A stretch of DNA of 64,000 bases from Bradyrhizobium manausense (lineage in GTDB: Bacteria > Pseudomonadota > Alphaproteobacteria > Rhizobiales > Xanthobacteraceae), in the NCBI RefSeq assembly GCF_018129685.1, contig NZ_JAFCLG010000002.1:224501-288500 (forward strand), in the 5' to 3' direction. Below the pieces are notes generated by a model. It saw nothing but the letters and a program-made list of their open reading frames with translations. It did not search any database and was not told where the DNA came from. Numbering within the stretch: the first letter of the stretch is position 1; each line of letters starts with the position of its first letter. The translations under genes were made by a program, and so were the position numbers. Below, piece after piece: positions 52,313 through 61,013 of the stretch.

Positions 52313-53320
52313 ATGAATGTTTCCAGGGTCGTTGCTGGTGAGAGCGATAGATTTCAGCCGAAATTGGTATTGATGACCGTGGCGACCGAGCACGAATTTG
52401 TCCGCATGAAGAGACTGGCGGAGGCAGGGTTTGCAAGAGAAGCCCTGCGCAGGGTCACCGACGTCATTCTGCCGCTCAACGATGACGGCACGGGACCGGC
52501 CTTTTACTGCGTTCACGACGTGACGGGTGTGGCCACGAGCTTTCGCTTCTTTGCGAAGATGCTCGGACTGCGACAGAGATTTTACGGCATCCAAACACCA
52601 ACCAAACATCGCAACCCGGAATTCGTCTCATCCATCCGGTCCATCAGCCAACATTACGTCGACGAACTCGTCGAATTTCAACCCGAGGGAAGTTTTCTGC
52701 TCGGAGGCTATTCAACGGGAGCGGTTATCGCACTTGAAATGGCGCAGCAGCTTCGTGCCCGAGGCCGCGAAGTCAGCCTCCTGGTCGTCTTCGATGGCGA
52801 GCTCTTCAACACCGGTGCCGCGATCGGATCGCGCCATCCATTCTATTGGTTCGAGCCGATATGGAGTCTGCCGCGCTGGACGACACGTGTCGTAAAGGAG
52901 CGTTACTCCTTCCAGTTGCTACGCCGAAAGGCCGTCAACAAGGTGAGTGCGGCGCACAGAGCGATCATGACGAAGCTGCGCGGCGAAGTCGTTCGGCGGA
53001 AACTCACTGCGGAAAACTTCGTCAGTATCAATTTCAACCATTGTTCGCTCGAACACGCGAACTACATCCATTCGCTCTTTCATACACAGTTCGACTACGT
53101 CCCCACTGAGTATTCCGGCCGCGTCCTGGTTTATGCGGCGAAAATACAAGACCCAGCACGCCTGCGCCACCTCACAGCGGCATGGCGCAAGATTGCGCCG
53201 GTGTCGGAAATTGTTGAGATCAGATGCACTCATGTCACCATGATGCGGCCACCGGATGGATACGCAGTGGCGAAACATCTCCTCGGGCGTATCGCGGAAC
53301 TGGGGTCTGTATCTCATTAG
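52313..53320 (+). CDS. orphan type-I thioesterase-domain protein
   Basis: A 335-aa protein. The thioesterase domain of NRPS/PKS type begins with GTGPAFYCVHDVTGVATSFR, has FYGIQTPTKHRNPEFVSSIR and the nucleophile motif LLGGYSTGAVIALEMAQQL, and ends with the His region CTHVTMMRPPDGYAVAKHLL. Such domains normally release products from NRPS/PKS lines, but no carrier protein or synthase is nearby. The start is uncertain (TTG 52211, ATG 52313, 52373 or 52407); none has a strong ribosome site. Codon use is less GC-biased than in neighbours, suggesting acquisition. Confidence 0.8.
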   Translation: MNVSRVVAGESDRFQPKLVLMTVATEHEFVRMKRLAEAGFAREALRRVTDVILPLNDDGTGPAFYCVHDVTGVATSFRFFAKMLGLRQRFYGIQTPTKHRNPEFVSSIRSISQHYVDELVEFQPEGSFLLGGYSTGAVIALEMAQQLRARGREVSLLVVFDGELFNTGAAIGSRHPFYWFEPIWSLPRWTTRVVKERYSFQLLRRKAVNKVSAAHRAIMTKLRGEVVRRKLTAENFVSINFNHCSLEHANYIHSLFHTQFDYVPTEYSGRVLVYAAKIQDPARLRHLTAAWRKIAPVSEIVEIRCTHVTMMRPPDGYAVAKHLLGRIAELGSVSH

Positions 53321-53440
53321 CGTTTCCGATTCCCTCGCTCCGAATTGCTTCGGCACGCGAGCGATCGTCGCCTGGGTCCGATAGGGGGCCTCGACGTCGT
53401 CAGTCCCGGGCGCATGCTCGACCCGTCGGTGGCGACGCGC

Positions 53441-53581
<141 letters not shown>

Positions 53582-53707
53582 TTAAACCGTTGCGCGCCTT
53601 CGTGAAAATGCCGGGGACGGTCGATTGAGGGCCGACGCTGTTCGCGTGGCAGATCGCGGCGAGGTAGCGCGGTGGTAACTTGCGATGACGCTGCAACTGG
53701 CCAACGC

Positions 53708-54062
53708 TCATGCGTCCGGCGGCCCCAATTCACTCAGGAGAGCTGTGACGGCGGCGCACAAAGAGGGCAGCATGGATGTGACGATCTGCCAGACTCGTCC
53801 GTCGTCGATAACGCATAGCCGTGGATCAGGAGGTTGCGAAAACTCACGATCTTCCTGAGGTCGGGTACCCGACCGGCGATATCCGGCGCGTCCTTCGACA
53901 GCCGGTTCAGCGCCTCGCCGATGATCTCGAACTGTCGCTCCACCGCCGATCGAATCAGCGGGCTCGCCAGATAACCTTTACATCAAGGCCCGCGGTGAAC
54001 TCGGCAATCGCTTCGCCAGCCTGCTGCACGTCCCATAGAAACGCACGCGGATCACGCGGCAT
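53708..54062 (-). pseudogene. hepT: hepT toxin gene with two frameshifts
   Basis: Three frames together give a complete HepT (DUF86) protein: frame 1 MPRDPRAFLWDVQQAGEAIA, frame 2 [20 protein letters not shown] through [10 protein letters not shown], which holds the RNase motif R-x4-H-x-Y, and frame 3 [19 protein letters not shown]. The first shift is near GTAAAGGTTATC (about 53971), the second near GCGTTATCG (about 53815, one base lost). The gene overlaps the mntA stop by 11 bp, the usual arrangement. The toxin cannot be made intact. Confidence 0.82.
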
Positions 54063-54363
54063 AGATCAATTCTTTCGACCGATTGATCGTTGCGCGCACA
54101 TAGGGGTTCTTGACGGCCGAAGCCTCGACCAGATCGACGGAACGTCCGAGAAGCCGTTCAAGCGCTTCGGCGAGGCCGAGAAACTGGTCGAGCGGTGGCA
54201 GGCCGCTATCCTTGTTGAATTCGACGAGAAAATCCGCGTCGCTTCTCGACGAATCGAAATCGTCGCTGCGCGCTCCCGAGCCGAACAGTTCGAGCCGTAC
54301 CACGCCATAGTGATCACACAACGCTCTCAGTGCGTCCCGATGCCTTTCGATCTCCGCGTGCAT
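54052..54363 (-). CDS. mntA: MntA-type minimal nucleotidyltransferase antitoxin
   Basis: A 103-aa intact protein with the minimal nucleotidyltransferase signature FGSGARSDDFDSSRSDADFL: GS motif and D-x-D metal ligands, with two more residues in the spacer than the usual ten. In characterised pairs MntA AMPylates and silences the HepT RNase toxin (family knowledge). Here its partner gene hepT downstream is frameshifted. The module lies between the two tRNA-derived direct repeats. Confidence 0.87.
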   Translation of the reverse strand: MHAEIERHRDALRALCDHYGVVRLELFGSGARSDDFDSSRSDADFLVEFNKDSGLPPLDQFLGLAEALERLLGRSVDLVEASAVKNPYVRATINRSKELIYAA

Positions 54364-54468
54364 ATCCGTCTCCTGCCGGCTCCGTCAGGATACATGTTAC
54401 AAATCATCCGACCAAATTTGGATGCTCTCCGTCCGCAAGGATCAGGACTGAGGTGGGAGGAGACAGAG

Positions 54469-54577
54469 CCCAAAACAAGAAAGCCGCCCTGGAGGGCGGC
54501 TTTCTAAGACCTCGTATAGTCAGAGGCTTATTTGGTTGCGGGGATAGGATTTGAACCTATGACCTTCAGGTTATGAG
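54469..54577. repeat. direct repeat copy 2 (attachment-site flank)
   Basis: The second 109-bp copy of the tRNA 3' half, spacer and terminator. The homology stops exactly after the anticodon (…TTATGAG), where TTTTATAAAA begins. It is directly upstream of the integrase region, so it marks the left attachment site of an integrated element. Confidence 0.92.
54533..54577 (-). pseudogene. 3' half of tRNA-fMet (attachment site, attL-like)
   Basis: 45 nt from the anticodon CAT to the encoded CCA, with a perfect T-arm (ATAGG/CCTAT). The 5' half is absent and replaced by unrelated TTTTATAAAAGC. Crossover at the anticodon loop is the standard for tyrosine integrases that use tRNA genes. The reconstituted full tRNA should lie at the right end of the element, beyond this window. 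Confidence 0.85.
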
Positions 54578-54595
54578 TTTTATAAAAGCGGTTTT

Positions 54596-54742
54596 CGCCA
54601 CTCTACGAGTGCACCGCACTGTCCACGCCACTCCACGACAACTCATTGAGCAGGCTTGATTTATTATCGCGGTCGCTCCTACCTTATCTGCGAAGCGTTA
54701 CGCCACGACTTTCGTCGCGCCGCTTCCACGACGCTTCCACGA
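54596..54742. repeat. repeated CCACGA motifs between att site and integrase
   Basis: CGCCACTCTACGA (54596-54608) and CGCCACTCCACGA (54626-54638) are 30 bp apart, and CGCTTCCACGA occurs twice in tandem (54721-54742). The spacing and position suggest arm-type binding sites for the integrase. This is inferred from the pattern only. Confidence 0.55.
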
Positions 54743-54796
54743 AACATAAGCCGGCCAGAAACCTGAGGGTCGGAACGTTACGCGAACGGGTGTGGC

Positions 54797-56044
54797 ATGG
54801 CGAAGATCAAGATCACCAAGAGGACGGTCGAGGCGCTCAAGGTCGCGGCCAAAGACTACATCGCCTTCGATACCGACCTTCCCGGCTTCGGCGTTCGCGT
54901 GATGCCGAGCGGCAAGCGATTCTTCCTGGTGCAATACCGGCGTCACGGGCGGACGCGACGGGTGATGATCGGGCAATTTGGGATCGTCACTGCGGAGTTG
55001 GCGCGACGCGAAGCAACGATCAAACTCGGCAGCGTACGGGGCGCCGATGGCGATCCGGCGGCGTTGCGCGATGCGGACCGACAGTCAACGACGATGAAAG
55101 AACTCGGACGACGTTTTCTTGACCAGTATGTCCCTGTTCGCTGCAAGCCCTCAACGCAAGCCGAGTATCGGCGGTCGGTCGAATTGTTTCTCGACCCTTT
55201 CTTTGCCAAGCAGCGCGCTCGTTCCGTAACCACGGCCGACGTTGCTGAGTTGCACGGCTCCTTGTCGCATATCCCCTATCAGGCAAACCGCACCCTCGGC
55301 GTCCTGTCGAAGATGATGAATCTCGCCGAGACATGGGGGATAAGGGACAAGCACACGAATCCTTGCGAGGACGTCGAACGCTATCCCGAACGTAGGCGCG
55401 AAAGGTTCCTGTCGCCGACAGAACTGCAACGTCTCGGACAGGCATTAACAACAGCAGAGTTTAGCGGGTCCGAGACCACATATGCGATTGCGGCCTTCCG
55501 GATCCTGCTTTTGACAGGATGCCGTCTGTCCGAAATTCAGCGTCTGGAATGGCTCTATGTCGATCTACAGCAGAAAGAATTACGACTGCCAGATAGTAAG
55601 ACGGGCGCGAAGACCGTGCATCTCGGCGATGCCGCCGTGGCGCTATTGGAGGCGTTGCCTCGTGTGAAGGACAATCCGTTCGTGATCGTGGGAAAGAAGG
55701 AGAAGACGCATCTGACAGACCTGCAACATCCATGGCGCCGCATTCGTAAGGCCGCCGGATTGGACGATGTACGCATTCACGATCTCCGCCACACATTTGC
55801 GTCCGGCGGATTGCTCGTCGGCGAAGGGTTGGCGATGATCGGAAAACTGCTCGGGCACACGCAGGTTCAGACGACTGCGAGATATGCGCATCTCGCGGCC
55901 GATCCGGTGAAGCAGGCTGCGACAAAGATTTCGGACCGCCTAGCTTTGGCCCTGTTAGGTACGCTTGATAAGCCGAACGCTGGGAAGGCCCAGCAATCCA
56001 TCCAACAATTGGAAGCGGAAGACAATCAAGAAGCGGCAGCCTAA
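54797..56044 (+). CDS. tyrosine site-specific integrase with Arm-binding N-terminus
   Basis: A 415-aa protein. The N-terminal DUF4102-like arm-binding domain (FDTDLPGFGVRVMPSGKRFF) is followed by a SAM-like core-binding domain (AEYRRSVELFLDPFFAKQRA) and the catalytic domain. The catalytic residues are Arg in LLTGCRLSEIQRLEW, His-x-x-Arg in IHDLRHTFASGG and the final LGHTQVQTTARYAHL with Tyr. It looks complete and active. It lies 220 bp from the half tRNA, the typical island arrangement, and probably uses tRNA-fMet as target. Confidence 0.94.
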   Translation: MAKIKITKRTVEALKVAAKDYIAFDTDLPGFGVRVMPSGKRFFLVQYRRHGRTRRVMIGQFGIVTAELARREATIKLGSVRGADGDPAALRDADRQSTTMKELGRRFLDQYVPVRCKPSTQAEYRRSVELFLDPFFAKQRARSVTTADVAELHGSLSHIPYQANRTLGVLSKMMNLAETWGIRDKHTNPCEDVERYPERRRERFLSPTELQRLGQALTTAEFSGSETTYAIAAFRILLLTGCRLSEIQRLEWLYVDLQQKELRLPDSKTGAKTVHLGDAAVALLEALPRVKDNPFVIVGKKEKTHLTDLQHPWRRIRKAAGLDDVRIHDLRHTFASGGLLVGEGLAMIGKLLGHTQVQTTARYAHLAADPVKQAATKISDRLALALLGTLDKPNAGKAQQSIQQLEAEDNQEAAA

Positions 56045-56726
56045 TTTTTTCGCGGGAGCTCGGGCGGCGATTGGGTCATTGACGTCCCCTGCGGTGCGCC
56101 TCGCCCCGAGAAATCGGGGAGGCATATGTTTGGAATGCATTGAGAAAGGAGGAATTTGACGAGCCTGCTTCCTGCTGTGGGGAAGCATGAGCCCAAGCGG
56201 CGGTAACCTGCTGTCAACTGGCAGGGTGACGTAGCCCGCAGGTAAAGGGGATTGAGGCGAAACCGTTACGCCGAGATAATTCCCGAGGCTGAGTATCGGA
56301 AGGTTGAGGAACACGAACCGGTTCACCCGCGTCTGTGGGCTGAAATGTCGCCTCCACCTACACGGTTTAACAGGCGGAATGCTGAATGGTGTCGATGGAT
56401 ATGTAGTCGGAGACACCCGAACGCGAGCGCAGATGTATGGCGTCTTGCGGGGGCCGAGGGGAGAACACAGCCAGACCGAGGCAACGGCATCGACTTGTAG
56501 CAAGCAAGGAATAAAGACTGCGACCGGCAACCTCACCGATACGCTGTTAGTCCAACATATGAACGAGGGACGGCATGAGCGGAATGGCAAGGGAGTGACC
56601 CTGATGTCCATCATGCTGGCAGAGCTTCCGTGGTAGTCCGAGGCCGGGAAAGCCGGCCGCATGGCGAAGGGGAGCAGTTTGAGTTGCTTCGAGTGCACGT
56701 GATCTGACCTAATGAGGTGAAGACCT

Positions 56727-58254
56727 TTGATAATCAGTGAAATGCAACACAAGCTCGCGACATGGGCCGCGGCCGATCAGACCCGCCGGTTTGATCGATT
56801 GCTCAGGCTTGTCACCGACAGGAATTGGCTTGCTGAGGCGGCCCGGATCGTACTGGCGTCGAAAGGCGCCAGCACACCGGGTCTTGACGGAATGGACAAG
56901 CGACGACTTGCTGCCGATCTGGACCGTCATCTGGAGCGGTTGCGAGTGGCCCTGTTGGACGGCACTTACCGTCCAACACCGGTCAAGCGAATCCATATCC
57001 CGAAGGCCAACGGCAAGTTGAGACCACTGGGTATACCGATCCTGCTGGACCGTATTGTCCAGCGGGCGATGCTGATGGCCATGGAGCCGATCTGGGAGAG
57101 CGACTTCCACTCCGGCTCCTATGGCTTCCGTCCCGAACGCAGTGTTCACCATGCGGTTCGCACAGTGAGGATGCAGTTGCAGGATGGCTCTGACTCGAAG
57201 GGACGCTGGATCATCGAAGGTGATCTGGCGAGCTACTTCGACACTGTCCATGATCGACTGCTCCTGAAATGCGTACGTCGTCGCATCAGGGACCTGCGCT
57301 TCATTGATCTGCTCTGGCGATTCCTCAAGGCCGGTCACGTTGACCGTGGCTTGTTCTTCGCAGCCAGTGAAGGCGTTCCGCAAGGCGGCGTTCTGTCGCC
57401 ACTCCTGTCCAACATCATGCTCCATGAGTTTGATTGCTGGCTGGAGGCGAAATACCTGAACAAGAAGGCGAGGAAGGATCGCTGGGCATGGAACTTCGGC
57501 ATTCAACAGGGTCGTCCGATCACGGTTCGAGAGAACCGCGAGTGGAAACCTGCTGTAGCCTATTGTCGCTATGCCGATGACTTCGTCGTCATCGTCAAAG
57601 GGACGAAGGCCCCTGCTGAGGCCGTCCGCGAGGAGTGCCGTGCCTGTCTGGAAGGCCAGCTGAAGTTGACGTTGAATATGGAGAAAACCCATATCACCCA
57701 AGTCAATGAAGGCTTCGTCTTTCTGGGGCATCGGATCATTCGCAAGCGGGGATCAAGCGGACGGATGGCGGTCGTCACAACCATACCCAAAGAGAAGGCC
57801 AAGGCGTTCGCGCACAGACTATCAAAGGTCCTCTCTGGTGATCATGATCTTGCTAAGGTCGATATGGTGGACCGCCTGAACCGCCAACTGCGGGGCTGGG
57901 CGGCCTTCTACAAGTTACACGGACTTCACTGCGACCACGTTCCGGCACGTCGATCATGTCGTGTTCTGGAAAATGGCGCACTGGCTGGCGAGAAAGTATC
58001 GGAGCCGCATCAAACCACTGATGCGGAGCTGGTATCGAGCACCAGTCGCTGGGCAGGCCAAGACCTGGTTTGTCCACGGGGTCAGTGAACGAGGTCATCG
58101 TGTCGGGAAAGCACTGCATCGATTGGTATCCAGTCCAAAGGGGCAGTTCCGATGGAGAAATCCGGAAGCAAATCCCTACATCTTCAGGGAGGCGCCCAGG
58201 AAGACCATCACCTCGCGATATCGGGATGTCGCAATGGCCATGGGCCAGACTTGA
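56727..58254 (+). pseudogene. group II intron reverse transcriptase/maturase with a frameshift
   Basis: The start is TTG 56727, with GAGGTGAAG upstream. RT blocks are SYGFRPERSVHHAVRTVRM, FAASEGVPQGGVLSPLLSNI and the catalytic CRYADDFVVIVKG. The frame shifts at about 57915 (run AAGTTACAC, one extra T) in the maturase domain. The +1 frame continues YTDFTATTFRHVDHVVFWKM, then AHWLARKYRSRIKPLMRSWY, and ends at TGA 58252-58254. The corrected length is about 508 aa. No HNH endonuclease domain follows. The full span is 3n+1, in agreement with a single inserted base. Confidence 0.88.
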
Positions 58255-58259
58255 ACGGA

Positions 58260-58295
58260 GAGCCGTATGCGCTGAAAGGTGCCCGTACGGTTCGG
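58260..58295 (+). ncRNA. group II intron catalytic domain V
   Basis: The 36-nt hairpin GAGCCGTATGCGCTGAAAGG...CGTACGGTTCGG has the AGC catalytic triad at its base and GAAA tetraloop, matching the domain V consensus. It starts 6 nt after the maturase stop codon, the normal spacing. Confidence 0.9.
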
Positions 58296-58971
58296 GGAGG
58301 AGAAGCGCTTATGCGCTTCTTACTCCATTCGAGACCGGTCAGGGCTGGCTCTATCTGGCCGCCATCATGGACTTGTACAGCCGCAGGATCGTGGGCTGGG
58401 CGATGGCGGATCATTTGCGCGCCGACCTGCCGTTGGCAGCCTTGCGCATGGCCATCTCGGCGCAGCGGCCCGGTGCCGGCCTGATCCACCATTCAGATCG
58501 GGGCGTTCAAGGCCTGAATCCGCCCAATATGTCTCGGCGGAGTATCGCAAGGTGATGCAGTCCGCCGGCTTCTGGGCCTCGATGAGCAGGCCGATTGCTA
58601 CGACAACGCTCCCATGGAGAGCTTCTTTCACACCCTCAAGACCGAACTGGTCCACCACCAGAATTATGCAACACGGGAGGAAGCCAAAGGTGATATCTTT
58701 GCTTACATTGAAGGCTTCTACGATCGCACGCGTCGCCATTCCGCCATCGGCTATATCAGCCCGATCGAGATGGAGCTAAAGGCAGCTTAACCCTGTCCAT
58801 TTTTTCGGGGGAAGATCAAGGTTCTTGTATCGCGTCTGACCAATGATAGGCGGCCCGTCCACCGTCGTCGCCCGCTATCCATCGCCATCCGTGAGTTGCG
58901 GACCCGTCGCGGCACGGGATGATCAGGGCGAATGACGCGCTGAGGTCTTGCGGAGATCAACGTAGGCATCT

Positions 58972-59768
58972 CTAAGCCTCTCGCTTAGCGGCCGACAAAA
59001 CGCGCCTTATCTTGCTCAGGAACGCACGGTAACCAATCTGATAGTCTTCGCTGTCGGCAAACGCGTAGACGCGCATCCATTCCTCCGGGGGCACCAGACT
59101 GCTGTCCAGCGTCAGCCGCCTGATCTGCTGCTCGTGAGATCGCGAGGCGAGCGGGCTGTTCTCGCAAACGCGCCGCGTGGTAGCGTGCGCTTCCGATGCG
59201 AGTTCAGCATCGGGTACGACGCGGGTGATAAGGCCCTCCGCAAAGGCTTCGCGCGCATCGAGGATGCGACCTTCCAGCAGAAGTTCGGCCATCGTCGCCG
59301 GCCCGACGATGCGGAACAGCGCCTGCGTCTCTGCAAACGCCAGCGGGAACCGGTGTCGCCCCACCGGCGCGCCGAACCGGGAGGATTCACCGCCGATTCG
59401 CAGGTCGCAGACGGCGGCGATTTCCAGCCGCCGCCCATGCAGACGCCGCCGATCGCCGCCACCACCGGGATCGGGCATTCCAAAATCGCGGTCAACGCCC
59501 CGCGCACGCAGCTTTCGTGAAATTCGATCACCTGCTCCCGGGTCGAGCGCACCCGCTCGAATTCCGACATGTCGGCGCCCGCCGAAAAGGCTTCGTCGCC
59601 GTCTCCGCGCAGCACAATGCAGCGAAGGGTCGCATCGGCGCCAGCTTTCTCGAAGGCCGACTTCAATTCACCCCACATCTCAACCGTCAGCGCGTTGCGC
59701 TTACCCGGCTGGCTGATCGTGACGGTCGCAATCTTGCCTTCGAGTGAAACGCTGATTTGTCCGGCCAT
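58972..59768 (-). pseudogene. enoyl-CoA hydratase/isomerase gene with a frameshift
   Basis: The N-terminal 2/5 (QPGKRNALTVEMWGEL, AFSAGADMSEFERV) runs in one frame to GGVCMGGG. The protein continues as LEIAAVCDLRIGGESSRFG and further to LSKIRRVLSAAKREA in another frame. The span is 797 bp (3n+2), consistent with one base lost near 59427 (GGCGGCGGCTGG, expected an extra pyrimidine before TGG). The second catalytic position reads GAPVGRH, so even the repaired enzyme would lack one Glu. It is the last gene of the TRAP/CoA-transferase operon. Confidence 0.85.
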
Positions 59769-59779
59769 GGGCGCCTCGT

Positions 59780-60979
59780 TCAGGGATGTTGCCGCACGAC
59801 GCCGGCGGCCGCCAGCGCCTCGATACGTTCGGGAGCGATCCCGTATTCGATCAGCACTTCCCGCGTATGTTCACCCAGCAACGGCGGGGCGCGATAGCAG
59901 GTGCGCGGCCCGAGTGCATCCATCCGGATCGGCGAAGCAACCTGGCGCAGGGCGCCGATCTCCGGATGGTCGATCTCCTCGACCATGCCGCAATGCCGGA
60001 CTTGCGGATCGGCGAACACTTCCGCCAGATTGTAGATAGGCCCGGCCGGAACGCCGAGCGCGATCAGCTCCTGCGTCCATTCGATCTTGGAGCGCTGCCT
60101 GAGCTTGTCCTCCATCAGCGCCTTTAGCTGATCGCGATTGGCAAACCGCGCGGTATTGTCGATGAAGCGCGGGTCATTGATCAACGCCTCGAGCCCGAGG
60201 CATTCGGTCAGCTTGCGCCACATTTCCTGCGTCGCCGTCGCGATATTGAGCGGGCCATCGCGCGTTTGATAGGTGCCGTAGGGCGCGATCACCGGATGGG
60301 CGTTGCCGTTCGGCGCGGGAATCTCGCCCAGGGAAAGATGGCGCTGCGCCTGCACGTTGAGGAGACCGATGAGACCCGCCAGCAGCGAGGTTTCGACATG
60401 CTGGCCGACGCCGCTGGCGTGGCGCGCGATCACCGCGCCGAGCACGCCGAGCGCGGCCCACATGCCCGCCGTGGAATCGCCGATCGCCACGCCGACCCGC
60501 ATCGGGCCGGATTCAATGGTGCCGGTCAGGCTCATCAGCCCCGAATATCCCTGTGCGATCTGATCGAATCCCGGCCATTGGCCGGCGGGTCCCGAACTGC
60601 CGAAACCCGTGACGCTTGCCATGATCAGGCGCGGGTTCTCCGCGCGCAGCGACCCGTAGCCAATTCCCATCGCTTCCATCGTGCCCGGCTTGAAATTCTC
60701 AACCAGCACGTCCGCGCTGCGCATCAGCTCGCGAATGAGGGCGAGCCCCTCCGGCTTTCGAAAGTCTACCGCGATGCCTCGCTTGTTGCGGTTGGTACTG
60801 AGAAAGTAGGTGCTCACGCCGTGGTCGAACGGACCCCATGCGCGACTCATCTCGCCGTCCGGCAAGGGTTCGATCTTGACGATATCGGCGCCGAGGTCGG
60901 CCAGGATCATGGAGCAGAACGGCCCTGACAATGCGCGCGTCAGGTCGATCACGCGCAGGCCCGCAAGCGGCATCGTCAC
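59780..60979 (-). CDS. CaiB/BaiF-family CoA-transferase
   Basis: A 399-aa class III CoA-transferase. The start is GTG 60979, with AAGGA upstream (ATG 60973 is an alternative). The N-terminal LRVIDLTRALSGPFCSMILA and DLGADIVKIEPLPDGEMSR, then NRNKRGIAVDFRKPEGLAL, are family signatures. The catalytic Asp is in GVAIGDSTAGMWAALG. It transfers CoA to a carboxylic acid, presumably the one imported by the TRAP system encoded upstream. It is followed by the broken enoyl-CoA hydratase gene. Confidence 0.92.
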   Translation of the reverse strand: MTMPLAGLRVIDLTRALSGPFCSMILADLGADIVKIEPLPDGEMSRAWGPFDHGVSTYFLSTNRNKRGIAVDFRKPEGLALIRELMRSADVLVENFKPGTMEAMGIGYGSLRAENPRLIMASVTGFGSSGPAGQWPGFDQIAQGYSGLMSLTGTIESGPMRVGVAIGDSTAGMWAALGVLGAVIARHASGVGQHVETSLLAGLIGLLNVQAQRHLSLGEIPAPNGNAHPVIAPYGTYQTRDGPLNIATATQEMWRKLTECLGLEALINDPRFIDNTARFANRDQLKALMEDKLRQRSKIEWTQELIALGVPAGPIYNLAEVFADPQVRHCGMVEEIDHPEIGALRQVASPIRMDALGPRTCYRAPPLLGEHTREVLIEYGIAPERIEALAAAGVVRQHP

Positions 60980-61013
60980 GAATTGGTTCCTTTCGTCGTC
61001 GGCATGACTGCGC

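Larger units (their letters stand above)
56094..58328 (+). mobile_element. group II intron inserted in the IS3 transposase gene
   Basis: The 5' end GTGCGCC at 56094 and 3' end ...CTTACTCCAT at 58328 (terminal AT) are set by the intron consensus GUGYG...AY and by restoration of the transposase frame. The structured 5' RNA region (56094-56720) carries no gene. The maturase frame follows, and domain V lies at 58260-58295. A domain-VI-like hairpin AGAAGCGC-TTAT-GCGCTTCT with an unpaired A just after it precedes the 3' end. The intron is about 2.2 kb, and its maturase frame is broken. Confidence 0.85.
56054..58790 (+). pseudogene. IS3-family transposase (orfB) remnant split by a group II intron
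   Basis: Exon 1 (to 56093) ends GDWVIDVPC, and exon 2 (from 58329) continues VETGQGWLYLAAIMDLYSRR then IVGWAMADHL. Joined, this is the D-x-x-Y region of IS3/IS150-type DDE transposases. The second Asp is in LIHHSDRGVQ and the Glu in DNAPMESFFHTLK, but two frameshifts (about 58512 and 58588) break the frame. The C-terminal RTRRHSAIGYISPIEMELKA is intact. The 5' part of the gene is missing, cut off at the integrase gene's end. An IS-end-like CTGTCCATTTTTTCGGGGG follows at 58794. Confidence 0.85.

Noticed and set aside
56252..56636. Short ORFs in the 5' part of the group II intron
   Set aside because: They lie in the structured intron RNA region before the maturase and have no coding signature.
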